DNA from: JAAYFT01 sp036562765 | GTDB lineage: Bacteria; Bacillota; Clostridia; Tissierellales; Tissierellaceae | Assembly (NCBI GenBank): GCA_036562765.1 | Contig: DATCJO010000123.1 | Span: 1-64,000 of the forward strand | Direction: 5' to 3' | Length of the DNA stretch: 64,000 bases | Shown here: positions 1 through 7,973 of the stretch, piece by piece | How positions within the stretch are numbered: the first letter of the stretch is position 1 | Layout: the number at the start of each line of letters is the position of its first letter | Translations under genes and position numbers: made by a program | The notes under the pieces: model-generated | Told to the model about the DNA's origin: nothing | Seen by the model: the letters and a program-made list of their open reading frames with translations, nothing else | Database searches by the model: none

Positions 1-305
1 GTCTTGGATTTGGTCCAGAATGCCTTGAAAATCCTGCTCCTATGGGATTTAGAATACATCAATGGGAAAAGACAGATTATGGTGTAAAAGGTAAATCATC
101 AGCAATTGGCTGGAATAAAAAAGAAACACAAGAAGAAGGTATTATTTGGGCAAAACATTGCTATGAAGAAATACGCAACTGGGGAGCATTTCTGCCACAA
201 CTATACAATTTATATAAGGTAGTAAAGAATACTAAGTATAATCCATTTGCTGATTTAACTCTCGAAGTTAAAGGTGAAAATGCAAAATATAAATATATTA
301 AGTGA
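1..305 (+). CDS. C-terminal end of an unrecognised protein (cut by the window edge)
   Basis: The reading frame is open from base 3 to a TGA at 303–305. About 100 residues are visible, so the start lies left of the window. An internal ATG at 42 has no ribosome binding site and should not be taken as the start. The fragment is rich in aromatic and charged residues, including a WEKTDYG stretch and a basic C-terminus, and has no membrane segment. I do not recognise the family. It lies on the same strand as the ferredoxin/flavoprotein pair, but 220 bases separate them, so cotranscription is uncertain. In this frame the TGA is followed by TTA TAA, so read-through as selenocysteine would add only one further residue and is unlikely. 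Confidence 0.6.
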   Translation, partial: LGFGPECLENPAPMGFRIHQWEKTDYGVKGKSSAIGWNKKETQEEGIIWAKHCYEEIRNWGAFLPQLYNLYKVVKNTKYNPFADLTLEVKGENAKYKYIK

Positions 306-457
306 TTATAAAGAAGAATAATTTTTATTTTGAAATATGAGATTATATGGATGCTTTAAGTAGAATCAATTTTTGAGTTTTAGTTTGTTATTACTATTTG
401 TTTAATACTTAAAGGAAATCAACCCTATGACAAATTCCAAAACCAGAATAATAAATT

Positions 458-481
458 TCATAAATATTTTTATATTTATGA
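458..481. promoter_or_regulatory. Inverted repeat upstream of the ferredoxin/flavoprotein operon, possible operator
   Basis: Two perfect 9-base arms, TCATAAATA (458–466) and TATTTATGA (473–481), are separated by 6 bases. The repeat ends 45 bases before the ferredoxin start. The size and symmetry suit a dimeric regulator, possibly a CRP/FNR-type or redox-responsive one, but that is inference. It has no T-run, so it is not an obvious terminator for the upstream gene. The rest of the 306–525 gap is AT-rich and shows no other gene. Confidence 0.35.
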
Positions 482-525
482 TTTAAATAAAAAGTATGAA
501 ACATTTATTTTAGGGAGGTGTTTGT

Positions 526-780
526 ATGAACACAATTAATGTGGATTATGACAAATGTATAGGATGCAAAATTTGTTACAAAGCTTGTTGGTTAGACGTA
601 ATAAGATGGGATGATGAGAAGAAGAAACCAGTAGTGGCATATCCAAAGGACTGTGTAGAATGCAATTACTGTGAAATCTCTTGTCCACAAGAAGCCATAA
701 GGGTTGAAATTGATTATACAAAACCTTTTCCAGAACCTTATTTAGCTTCAAAATCTAAAACTAAAATAACTGATATTTAA
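526..780 (+). CDS. 8Fe-8S (2[4Fe-4S]) ferredoxin-type electron-transfer subunit
   Basis: This 84-residue protein has two CxxCxxCxxxC clusters. The first is at about residues 11–21 (CIGCKICYKAC) and the second at about 43–53 (CVECNYCEISC followed by P). That is the pattern for two [4Fe-4S] clusters. The C-terminal tail after residue 60 lacks cysteines and resembles the tail of AprB-type subunits. A strong GGGAGGTG ribosome binding site precedes the ATG. The flavoprotein gene begins 21 bases downstream on the same strand, so this is probably its electron-carrying partner. The true redox partner and substrate are unknown. Confidence 0.85.
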   Translation: MNTINVDYDKCIGCKICYKACWLDVIRWDDEKKKPVVAYPKDCVECNYCEISCPQEAIRVEIDYTKPFPEPYLASKSKTKITDI

Positions 781-801
781 TTAAAAGAAAGGAGTGATTC
801 T

Positions 802-2553
802 ATGCCTACAAAGATAATCGAAACAGACGTTCTGGTCGTAGGTCATGGATTAGCAGGATTAGGTGCTGCTATAACTGTAAAAGAAGAAAATCCAGAATTA
901 AGAGTAGTTACTTTTGATAAAGGTTCTGTTGGATATGCAGGGAAAGCCAATAAGGGCGGAGGACATGTGGCTTTTATTCCAGAAGGAGCAGAAGAAACAT
1001 ATGTAGAGTATCATACAAGGAATCTGGGAGATTATTTAAATGATCAGGACATGCTTAGGAAATATGCCTATAGTACTATAAAGACCATGGACAGGTGGGC
1101 TTCATGGGGAGTTAAGTTTATTGGAAGAGAAACTGCACAGAATGCCCATCCAGTTATTCCTTGGAAGATATGTTTGGTTGATTTAGATATGATGATACAC
1201 ATGGCTAAACACGCCAGAAAACTAGGAGTTGAATCCTTTGATAAAGTTGCATTAACAGATCTTCTTACAGAAGGAGATAGGGTAGTAGGGGCTATAGGAT
1301 TAGATTTATTGACAAATGAAACTATTGTATTTAAAGCTAAAAGTACTATTTTAGCATGTGGAAATCAATGCTGGAAGATAGTAGGAATGTGGAGTTCTTC
1401 TGGTGGAGATGGAATAGCAGCAGCCTATAGAGCTGGAGCTAAGATGAGAAATGCAGAATTTGGAAGTTTTGTTAATATGATGACATTATCTAGTAAAACT
1501 ATTGCCTATGGAGCAGAAGATGCACTTACCAATGCAAAGGGAGAGCTTTGTACTGAAAGAGCAAATTTAGATCCAAGACTTAAATCTGTTGTAGGAGGAG
1601 TGGACTTAGGTGGTTTTCAATCAGTATTAATGCTTATGGATGTAAGAGAGGGAAAAGGACCTATTTATGAAGATACAGAAAAAAATCAATTGCCAGGTTC
1701 TTTTATAGGAAGGAATCTGTGTTGTTATGGTGGAACAGCAGATCCAGAATTTTATCGTCCTGTAGCTCAAAAATTCTGGGATAGATTATATTATAAAAAT
1801 AGATTGGAAAGCTTTACTGATGATAATCCAATGAAAGAAGTTGTACCTGCAGTAGTTGGAGAACAAAGTCCACTTTATGTAGACCACAATATGGCTACTA
1901 CATTAAAAGGATTATATGCCGCAGGAGATATTTGTGCTAATGGTAGTGCTTGGTCAGGAGCTGTTCCCACACCTCCAGGAAGAAACAGGGGTTCAGGTTT
2001 ACTACATGCAGTATTTACATCCATAATAGCAGGGGAATCAGCAGCTAAATTTGCTAGTGAGAACACTTATGGTGAAATTGACCAAGAACAAGTTGCCAAA
2101 CTTGAGAGGCGAATATATGAACCATTAGAAATAGAAGGAGACAGTTTTACTCCAGATGATATTGTTTGGGAGATAAAAAACGTAATGCAGCCTGTTGAAT
2201 ATTCAGGATACAAAGAAGAAGGCAGATTAAAAGAAGCATTAAATAGGGTTCTCAATGCTAAGGAAAAACTAAACAAAGTTAAGCCAAACACTAGGGATGG
2301 ACACGGATTAATGGAAGTTAATGAATGTAAGAGCATTGTACTTTGTGCTGAAATGTTCTTTAGAGCTTCCATAGAAAGAAAAGAAAGTCGTGGCTGGCAT
2401 ATAAGAGAAGACTATAAGGATAGAGATGATGAGAACTTCCTAAAATGGATTATTATAGAAGATAATGGGGGAGAAATGAAGCTATCATTTGAGGACATAC
2501 CTATTGATTCCTATAAATATAAACCGGAGCAAAAGGTATCTGAAGGCATTTAG
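802..2553 (+). CDS. FAD-dependent oxidoreductase, fumarate reductase/AprA-like flavoprotein subunit
   Basis: This 583-residue protein begins with a Rossmann FAD-binding motif (GHGLAGLGAA, about residues 14–23). It ends with the FAD-contact region common to succinate dehydrogenase/fumarate reductase flavoproteins (LKGLYAAGDICANG near residue 368, then PTPPGRNRGSG). The closest family that fits the length and the paired ferredoxin is the adenylylsulfate-reductase alpha-like group. No sat, qmo or dsr genes are visible, so sulfate respiration should not be inferred. AAAGGAG precedes the ATG. A hairpin terminator follows at 2645–2690. The substrate could be an enoate, a sulfur compound or another small acceptor. 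Only the flavoprotein class is secure. Confidence 0.75.
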   Translation: MPTKIIETDVLVVGHGLAGLGAAITVKEENPELRVVTFDKGSVGYAGKANKGGGHVAFIPEGAEETYVEYHTRNLGDYLNDQDMLRKYAYSTIKTMDRWASWGVKFIGRETAQNAHPVIPWKICLVDLDMMIHMAKHARKLGVESFDKVALTDLLTEGDRVVGAIGLDLLTNETIVFKAKSTILACGNQCWKIVGMWSSSGGDGIAAAYRAGAKMRNAEFGSFVNMMTLSSKTIAYGAEDALTNAKGELCTERANLDPRLKSVVGGVDLGGFQSVLMLMDVREGKGPIYEDTEKNQLPGSFIGRNLCCYGGTADPEFYRPVAQKFWDRLYYKNRLESFTDDNPMKEVVPAVVGEQSPLYVDHNMATTLKGLYAAGDICANGSAWSGAVPTPPGRNRGSGLLHAVFTSIIAGESAAKFASENTYGEIDQEQVAKLERRIYEPLEIEGDSFTPDDIVWEIKNVMQPVEYSGYKEEGRLKEALNRVLNAKEKLNKVKPNTRDGHGLMEVNECKSIVLCAEMFFRASIERKESRGWHIREDYKDRDDENFLKWIIIEDNGGEMKLSFEDIPIDSYKYKPEQKVSEGI

Positions 2554-2644
2554 AACTCAAATTAACTATGAGTAGTCAGCATGGTGTAAATAATTTCCCT
2601 GAACTTTGGATTAAATTAATCTACCTATAAAATAAAGGTTCTAT

Positions 2645-2690
2645 AATAAATGTTGGGGTGGAAAATAATTTACCCTAACATTTATTTGTT
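2645..2690 (+). terminator. Rho-independent terminator of the ferredoxin/flavoprotein operon
   Basis: Arms 2645–2659 and 2672–2686 pair over 15 positions with one G-U pair, and a T-rich tail follows. The hairpin sits just left of the insertion sequence, so transcription probably ends before the transposase gene. Confidence 0.7.
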
Positions 2691-2700
2691 CTAAAAAAAA

Positions 2701-4020
2701 TGCACTCGTGAAATAAACCTGCTAAAATGTTAATTGGCTAAAAAAACATAGAAAGGAGGTTTATTCACAAGTGCAATCTAATTTTATCACACAATTATTA
2801 AATTTAAAAGGGGTTAAAGTAACTAAAATATCGCATGAGGATTCTTTCGTTAAAATCTACATTACTACTGATCCAAAAGAGCATATTTGCCCTGCTTGCT
2901 CTTCTAAAACTTCTAGAGTCCATGACTACAGAGAACAAATTATTAAGGATTTACCTATTCATAATAAAAATGTTTATCTCGTTCTTAAAAAACGTAGATA
3001 TGTTTGCCCACATTGTAATAAAAGGTTTTATGAAACTTATGACTTCCTTCCTCGATATTATCGTATGACTAATAGATTAGCATTCTTTATCTGCCAACAA
3101 CTTACTAAATTAATTAATATGACTTCTGTTGCTAAAATTGCTAATGTTTCTGTATCTACTGTAATGCGTATCTTTGAACTTGTTAATTATGATAGATTAA
3201 CACTCCCTAAAGTTCTCTGTATTGATGAGTTTAGAGGTAATGCTGAAACAGGTAAATTTCAATGTATTCTTGTTGATGGAGAGAAAAAGAAGATCATAGA
3301 TATTTTACCTGATAGAACTCAAAGTGAACTTATTAGATATTTTAAGCAAATACCAAGAAATGAAAGACTTAATGTCAAATTCTTCGTTTGTGACATGTGT
3401 AGACCTTATGTGGATTTAGCAAAAACATTCTTCCCTAATTCAGTAATTATCATTGATAAATATCATTTCATAAGACAGGTAACCTGGGCTATTGAGAATG
3501 TAAGGAAAAGATTACAGAAAAGTATGATTCCAAGTTTGAGAAAATACTATAAAAGAAGTAGAAAATTAATACTTACACGTTACTATAAATTAAAAGAAGA
3601 GGATAAAAAAGCTGTTGATTTAATGCTATTATACAATGATGATTTGCGTACAGCTCATATATTAAAAGAATGGTTTTATGAAATATGTCAAAGTGATGAT
3701 TATTCTTATCAATGTAGTGAACTAATAAAATGGATTGAGAGTGCAGAATGCTCTGGAATAGCAGAATTTAAGAAGTGTGCCAATACCTATAAAAACTGGA
3801 TAAATGAGATAAAGAATGCTTTTAGATATGGTTATACTAATGGACCAACTGAAGGATTTAACAATAAAATTAAGGTATTAAAGAGAATATCTTTTGGGAT
3901 AAGGAATTTTAAGAGATTCCGAAATAGAATTATTCATTGTACAAACTAGAGGGGTCAAATTTACAAGTAAATAATATATGTGGAAAACCTATATTTTAGC
4001 TAGGTTTATTTAAGTGCGCT
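2701..4020 (+). mobile_element. ISL3-family insertion sequence
   Basis: A single transposase gene is flanked by imperfect inverted ends. The left end at about 2702–2720 contains GCACT…AAATAAACCT. The right end at about 3991–4019 reads as its reverse complement (AGGTTTATTT…AGTGC) with small gaps. I see no clear 8-base target duplication, so the exact boundaries are approximate. The element lies between the flavoprotein operon terminator and rnpB and interrupts no recognisable gene. The transposase frame is uninterrupted, so the copy may be active. Confidence 0.75.
2771..3949 (+). CDS. ISL3-family transposase
   Basis: The 392-residue protein starts at GTG with AAAGGAGGT upstream. The N-terminal zinc-finger region has CPAC (about residue 38) and CPHC (about 78). 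A helix-turn-helix with SVAKIANVSVSTVMR follows near residue 118. The DDE catalytic acids are candidates in LCIDEF, FFVCDMC and the C-terminal NGPTEGFNNKIK, which is typical of the family. The length is close to that of full ISL3 transposases (about 400), and there is no frameshift. It should bind the element's terminal repeats and catalyse cut-and-paste movement. Confidence 0.9.
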   Translation: MQSNFITQLLNLKGVKVTKISHEDSFVKIYITTDPKEHICPACSSKTSRVHDYREQIIKDLPIHNKNVYLVLKKRRYVCPHCNKRFYETYDFLPRYYRMTNRLAFFICQQLTKLINMTSVAKIANVSVSTVMRIFELVNYDRLTLPKVLCIDEFRGNAETGKFQCILVDGEKKKIIDILPDRTQSELIRYFKQIPRNERLNVKFFVCDMCRPYVDLAKTFFPNSVIIIDKYHFIRQVTWAIENVRKRLQKSMIPSLRKYYKRSRKLILTRYYKLKEEDKKAVDLMLLYNDDLRTAHILKEWFYEICQSDDYSYQCSELIKWIESAECSGIAEFKKCANTYKNWINEIKNAFRYGYTNGPTEGFNNKIKVLKRISFGIRNFKRFRNRIIHCTN

Positions 4021-4136
4021 TAAAAACCAATATACTAGTACCTATATGTAAAAATGCTCTTAAATATAGTATTGGAGCAGGATCAAAATTGATCCTACCC
4101 CAACAATTGACAAAGAGCCGTTTAATTATGTAATAT

Positions 4137-4534
4137 TAGGAGTAAGTCCGTAAGCCGTGTTCTGTTTCAATGGTCATCTATCTAAGGCCTATTGTTGCCA
4201 ATAGGCTCATGCGACCTACCAGCGAACGATGGCGGGCCACCATCTTTTTATGTTCTAGCTTGGTCTTGCTCCGGATGGGGTTTACAGAGCCATTTAGTCG
4301 CCTAAATGCTGGTGAGCTCTTACCTCACCTTTCCACCCTTGCCAGATAGCCATTAGGCTATACTCACTACTTACCCAGTTTGAAAATTAAAACCGAGTAA
4401 GAGTTCTGGCGGTATATCTCTGTTGCACTTTCCTTAGGGTCGCCCCCACTGGACGTTATCCAGCATCCTGCCCTGCGGAGCACGGACTTTCCTCATGCAT
4501 ATAAATATGCACGCGACCATTCGACTTACTCCTA
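4137..4534 (-). ncRNA. rnpB: RNase P RNA
   Basis: This is the catalytic RNA of the tRNA 5'-maturation enzyme. The two ends pair perfectly over ten bases (4525–4534 with 4137–4146), forming helix P1. The interior holds the family's conserved blocks: the GGTCGCG segment near the 5' end, a GGAAAGTCC core read on the minus strand around 4480–4492, and the ACAGAACACGGCTTAC segment near the 3' end (about 4149–4165). The length of about 398 nt is normal. A good promoter lies immediately upstream at 4539–4567. Confidence 0.95.
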
Positions 4535-4538
4535 ATTA

Positions 4539-4567
4539 ATATAACACAGTTTAAGTACAAATTTCAA
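4539..4567 (-). promoter_or_regulatory. Sigma-A-type promoter of rnpB
   Basis: Read on the minus strand, a TTGAAA −35 box (4562–4567) and a TTATAT −10 box (4539–4544) are separated by 17 bases. The RNase P RNA begins a few bases downstream. The promoter occupies the short gap after the zinc-ribbon protein's stop codon, so rnpB can be transcribed independently of the operon upstream. Confidence 0.7.
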
Positions 4568-4576
4568 TGGTTTTAT

Positions 4577-5284
4577 TTACTTAGATTTACATAATATTCT
4601 ACCACAGTGTTCGCAAAAAACAATTTCTCCTTTATTTAACCTATCGAGTAAAATTTTAGGAATAATCATATAGCATTTGTTGCATACTCCATTCTGAGCA
4701 AAAGAAATTCCACTGCCTTTAGTTTTTCTTATTGAATAATATTTTTCCAATAGGTCCTTGCTTATATTCCCTTCTATATTTGAAATTTCCTTTTTTTCAT
4801 CATCAATTTTTATTTTTAGTTTTTCTTCTAATGCTTTAAGTTTGTCTTTTCGTTTAACTAAGGTATCTTTATATTTTCTTATTGATTCCTCTATTTCAGA
4901 TATTTTCTTTTCTATGAGTTCTATATCGTTCATAAGGTTCAAAGTTTCAGTTTCCTTGTTATTAGCCATTTCTTTAAGCCTATCTTGCTCCCTACTTAAA
5001 TATTCCAACTGTTTTATATCAGTAGTTTTTCCATCATAAAGATTCTTTTCTACTTCTCCAATTTTATAGTTGTATTCATCTAAAGCAATTTTACATGACC
5101 TCAAGCTCTTTTTCTTTTCTTCTCTTTTTAACCTAGCCTTCTCCAATTTATGTTCCATAACCTTTATCATTTTTTCTAAATCCTTTAATTTTAACTTTTC
5201 CTCTAATTCTGTTAATTCCTTTTCATAGGACTTCAATAAATCATTATGAGTTTCTAAACTATTTAACAAACTTAACTGTTCCAT
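4577..5284 (-). CDS. Coiled-coil protein with C-terminal C4 zinc ribbon
   Basis: I place the start at the ATG at 5284, because TAGGAGGC stands the correct distance upstream. The longer frame to 5338 would overlap nif3. The protein has 235 residues. Residues 10–185 are almost entirely heptad-like charged helix. The C-terminus carries CNKC and CEHC pairs, a treble-clef-like zinc ribbon. This is the conserved bacterial family of coiled-coil zinc-ribbon proteins often encoded next to nif3-like genes. A nucleic-acid-linked role has been suggested for such architectures, but none is shown here. It is the last protein gene of the dnaG–rpoD–trmK–nif3 run. Confidence 0.8.
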   Translation of the reverse strand: MEQLSLLNSLETHNDLLKSYEKELTELEEKLKLKDLEKMIKVMEHKLEKARLKREEKKKSLRSCKIALDEYNYKIGEVEKNLYDGKTTDIKQLEYLSREQDRLKEMANNKETETLNLMNDIELIEKKISEIEESIRKYKDTLVKRKDKLKALEEKLKIKIDDEKKEISNIEGNISKDLLEKYYSIRKTKGSGISFAQNGVCNKCYMIIPKILLDRLNKGEIVFCEHCGRILCKSK

Positions 5285-5301
5285 AACTTCGCCTCCTAAG
5301 G

Positions 5302-6084
5302 CTAATATACGCAATATGATGGACTGGGCTCTCTCCAAACTTCAACATATATACTGCCTTCTGTATTCTTTTCAAGGTATTCTTTAACAACGGGCAAAAT
5401 AACCTTCTCTGTATGATAATGCCCTGCATCAACAATAGTTAACCCTAGTTCTGTACCATATTGGGCATCATGATACTTTATATCCCCAGTTATATAAATA
5501 TCAGCACCTTTTTTATATGCATCTAAAATGAAGTCGCTGCCACTTCCTCCACAAACAGCAACTCTTTTCACTAATCTATTTAACTCTCCATAGACTATTA
5601 AGTGTTCTATATCTAACTTTCTCTTAACTAAATCCAAATAATCCTTTAAAACCTGTTCCTCAATATCACCTACCTTTCCATATCCTAATTCATCTTCATC
5701 TACAGACTCAAGTACCTGAACATTCTTTAATTCCAATAACCTTGCCAATTCATCATTTACGCCATTCTTAGCCCTGTCTAAATTTGTGTGAGCGCTGTAT
5801 ACTACTATATCTTTTTGTATTAGGTTGAATAGGAGTTTCTCTTTGCTAGTTTTCGTTGTAATGCTGGAAACAGGTCTAAACATTACAGGATGGTGGGTTA
5901 TTATCATTTCAAAATCTTCTGCGACTGCTTTCTTATACACTTTTTCATCTAAGTCAAGGGATAGTAGAATTTTCTTTACTTCCTTTTCATCATTTCCCAA
6001 TTGAAAACCTGTATTATCCCATTTATCTATTAGCTGAGGGGAAGCCCATTCATTCATCAATTTTATTATATCACTTGCTTTCAA
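5302..6084 (-). CDS. Nif3-like dinuclear metal-centre protein (DUF34/YqfO family)
   Basis: This 260-residue protein has the family's metal-ligand motifs: TTHHPVMF-type ITHHP near residue 64, SAHTNLD near residue 99, and a C-terminal DAGHYHTE. It lacks the ~100-residue PII-like insert found in the longer YqfO form. Translation probably starts at TTG (6084), and the first 14 bases overlap the end of trmK, suggesting translational coupling. Members form hexamers with two metals per subunit. Their biochemical role is still debated. The neighbours trmK and rpoD are the usual Firmicute context. Confidence 0.85.
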   Translation of the reverse strand: MKASDIIKLMNEWASPQLIDKWDNTGFQLGNDEKEVKKILLSLDLDEKVYKKAVAEDFEMIITHHPVMFRPVSSITTKTSKEKLLFNLIQKDIVVYSAHTNLDRAKNGVNDELARLLELKNVQVLESVDEDELGYGKVGDIEEQVLKDYLDLVKRKLDIEHLIVYGELNRLVKRVAVCGGSGSDFILDAYKKGADIYITGDIKYHDAQYGTELGLTIVDAGHYHTEKVILPVVKEYLEKNTEGSIYVEVWREPSPSYCVY

Positions 6085-6769
6085 TTTCTTCTAATACCTC
6101 CTTATATGCGTCAATTTTAACTTTTACTTCTGCATGCCTATACTGTGATTTTTCTGTATTTCTGTCCTTAACTTCATCCATAATCTTTTCCAGTTCCTTT
6201 ATTTTGAACTGAATGAATTCTTTTAACAAAGGATGATTTTTCTTGATTAATATAGGGCTTATCTCGTAATATATTTCTTTTTCAACATAATACTTACCCT
6301 TTTTAGCAAATATAATCTCATAATACTTGCCATCCTCTTTTACTAAATCCTCATCTATAATTTCGAAACTATTATTGATTAAGTATTCCCTTAATTCCTT
6401 TGCTGCAACCATTGGCTGTAATATGAAGTTTACAACGGAATCTGTTACTTCCTTATTTTTCTCTAAGATATCCCTAATAAGTAGTCCTCCCATTCCTGCA
6501 ATTATTACAGTATCAACCTCAAAGGGTTTAATAACCTCTAACCCATCACCAAGTCTAGTATCCACCATGTGTTCAATATTCAGCGTTTTTATGTATCCTA
6601 ATATCTTTTCTAGAGAACCCTTTGAAATGTCAGTACCTATTACTTTTTTTGATATATTATTTAAAACCAAATATGCTGGAATAAGCCCATGGTCTGTTCC
6701 TATATCAGCAACTATTGAATTTTTTGGTACAAAGTTTATAATAGCCATTAATCTATTTGAAAGTTTCAT
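6071..6769 (-). CDS. trmK: tRNA (adenine-22-N1)-methyltransferase
   Basis: This 232-residue class-I SAM-dependent methyltransferase modifies A22 of tRNAs. The SAM-binding loop VADIGTDHGLIP (about residues 20–31) and the downstream IIAGMGG motif (near residue 89) are diagnostic for the TrmK/YqfN family. The C-terminal third is helical and charged. GGGAGGT precedes the ATG. The gene lies between rpoD and the nif3-like gene, as in many Firmicutes. Confidence 0.9.
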   Translation of the reverse strand: MKLSNRLMAIINFVPKNSIVADIGTDHGLIPAYLVLNNISKKVIGTDISKGSLEKILGYIKTLNIEHMVDTRLGDGLEVIKPFEVDTVIIAGMGGLLIRDILEKNKEVTDSVVNFILQPMVAAKELREYLINNSFEIIDEDLVKEDGKYYEIIFAKKGKYYVEKEIYYEISPILIKKNHPLLKEFIQFKIKELEKIMDEVKDRNTEKSQYRHAEVKVKIDAYKEVLEEIESK

Positions 6770-6792
6770 TTTTACCTCCCTTTCCTAGATAT

Positions 6793-6825
6793 AATTAAAG
6801 ATTCGCAAAAAGCGAATCTTTAATT
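6793..6825 (-). terminator. Hairpin overlapping the rpoD stop codon
   Basis: Fourteen-base perfect arms (6793–6806 and 6812–6825) flank a 5-base A/T loop. The sequence after the stem on the minus strand is TAATTATATC, without a good U-run. It may therefore be a weak terminator, an attenuator or a processing/stability hairpin that lowers trmK–nif3 expression relative to rpoD. Confidence 0.5.
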
Positions 6826-7969
6826 ATTCTAGAAAATCTTTAAGTTTTTTACTCCTACTTGGATGTCTTAATTTTCTCAAAGCCTTTGCTTCAATTTGTC
6901 TAATTCTTTCTCTTGTTACATCAAATTCTTTTCCTACTTCTTCCAACGTCCTAGCTCTTCCATCATCTAATCCAAATCTCAATCTAAGTACCTTTTGTTC
7001 TCTTGGTGTTAAAGTATCTAATACATCTATTAGTTGTTCCCTTAGCATTGTATAAGTAGCTGCTTCTGCTGGTGCCAATACATCATCATCTGGTATAAAA
7101 TCTCCTAAATGGGAATCCTCTTCTTCTCCAATTGGAGTTTCCAAAGATACTGGTTCCTGTGCAATCTTCATTATTTCCCTTACCTTTTCTACTTCCATGC
7201 CCATTTCCTTAGCTATTTCTTCTGGTGACGGATCTCTGCCAAGCTCCTGAACTAATTGTCTTTGAAACCTTACTAATTTATTTATTGTTTCAACCATGTG
7301 AACGGGTATTCTTATGGTCCTTGCTTGATCTGCTATTGCTCTCGTAATTGCTTGACGAATCCACCATGTAGCATAGGTACTAAATTTGAACCCTTTTCTA
7401 TAATCAAATTTTTCCACTGCTTTCATAAGGCCTAAATTTCCTTCTTGTATCAAATCAAGGAATAGCATTCCTCTTCCTACGTACCTTTTAGCAATGCTTA
7501 CTACCAATCTTAAATTAGCTTCTGCAAGTTTCTTCTTTGCTTCTTCATCGCCTTCTTGCATTCTTTTAGCCAATTCTATTTCTTCTTCACTAGTTAATAG
7601 AGGTATTTTCCCAATCTCCTTTAGATACATTCTTACTGGGTCGTCTACTGCAACACCTTTAAGCATTGATAAGTCATCATCTTCATATTCTTCATCAAAT
7701 TTATCTATTTTTTCCAAATCATCAATATTGGCGTCTTCCAACACTACATCATCATCATCTGTTTTATCGCCTACAACATCTATTCCAATATCCTCAAATA
7801 GTTGATAAACCTCCTCAATTTGGTCTGCATCTAGTTGAACATCATCAAGGGTTTCCATAATTTCATTATATGTCAAGAAACCATCCTTTTTACCTTTTTC
7901 AATTAACTTCTTAACAGATTCAATTGAAGCAATTTTTGATTTTCCATTGTCCTTATTAGCTTGATCCAT
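6824..7969 (-). CDS. rpoD: Major RNA polymerase sigma factor (sigma-A/RpoD)
   Basis: The primary sigma factor for exponential growth. GGGAGGT upstream of the ATG at 7969 decides the start, giving 381 residues. An acidic region 1.1 is followed by region 1.2 (DPVRMYLKEIGK), region 2 (EANLRLVVSIAKRYVGRG…LDLIQEGNLGLMKAVEKFDY, then FSTYATWWIRQAI for −10 recognition and melting), region 3, and region 4 with VTRERIRQIEAKALRKLR for −35 binding. The length and all regions are typical. It follows dnaG by four bases, the classic macromolecular-synthesis arrangement. Confidence 0.97.
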   Translation of the reverse strand: MDQANKDNGKSKIASIESVKKLIEKGKKDGFLTYNEIMETLDDVQLDADQIEEVYQLFEDIGIDVVGDKTDDDDVVLEDANIDDLEKIDKFDEEYEDDDLSMLKGVAVDDPVRMYLKEIGKIPLLTSEEEIELAKRMQEGDEEAKKKLAEANLRLVVSIAKRYVGRGMLFLDLIQEGNLGLMKAVEKFDYRKGFKFSTYATWWIRQAITRAIADQARTIRIPVHMVETINKLVRFQRQLVQELGRDPSPEEIAKEMGMEVEKVREIMKIAQEPVSLETPIGEEEDSHLGDFIPDDDVLAPAEAATYTMLREQLIDVLDTLTPREQKVLRLRFGLDDGRARTLEEVGKEFDVTRERIRQIEAKALRKLRHPSRSKKLKDFLE

Positions 7970-7973
7970 GAAG

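Noticed and set aside
303..311. TGA at the end of the first gene as a selenocysteine codon
   Set aside because: The frame continues only TTA TAA, so read-through would add a single residue after Sec. No SECIS-like hairpin is apparent.
802..2553. Dissimilatory sulfate reduction via AprAB
   Set aside because: Only the flavoprotein/ferredoxin layout matches. No sat, qmo or dsr genes are visible, and many non-sulfate-reducing Clostridia carry AprA-like proteins.
4078..4096. Small palindrome (GGATCAAAATTGATCC) as rnpB terminator
   Set aside because: The stem is short and lacks a U-run on the rnpB strand. I cannot assign it.
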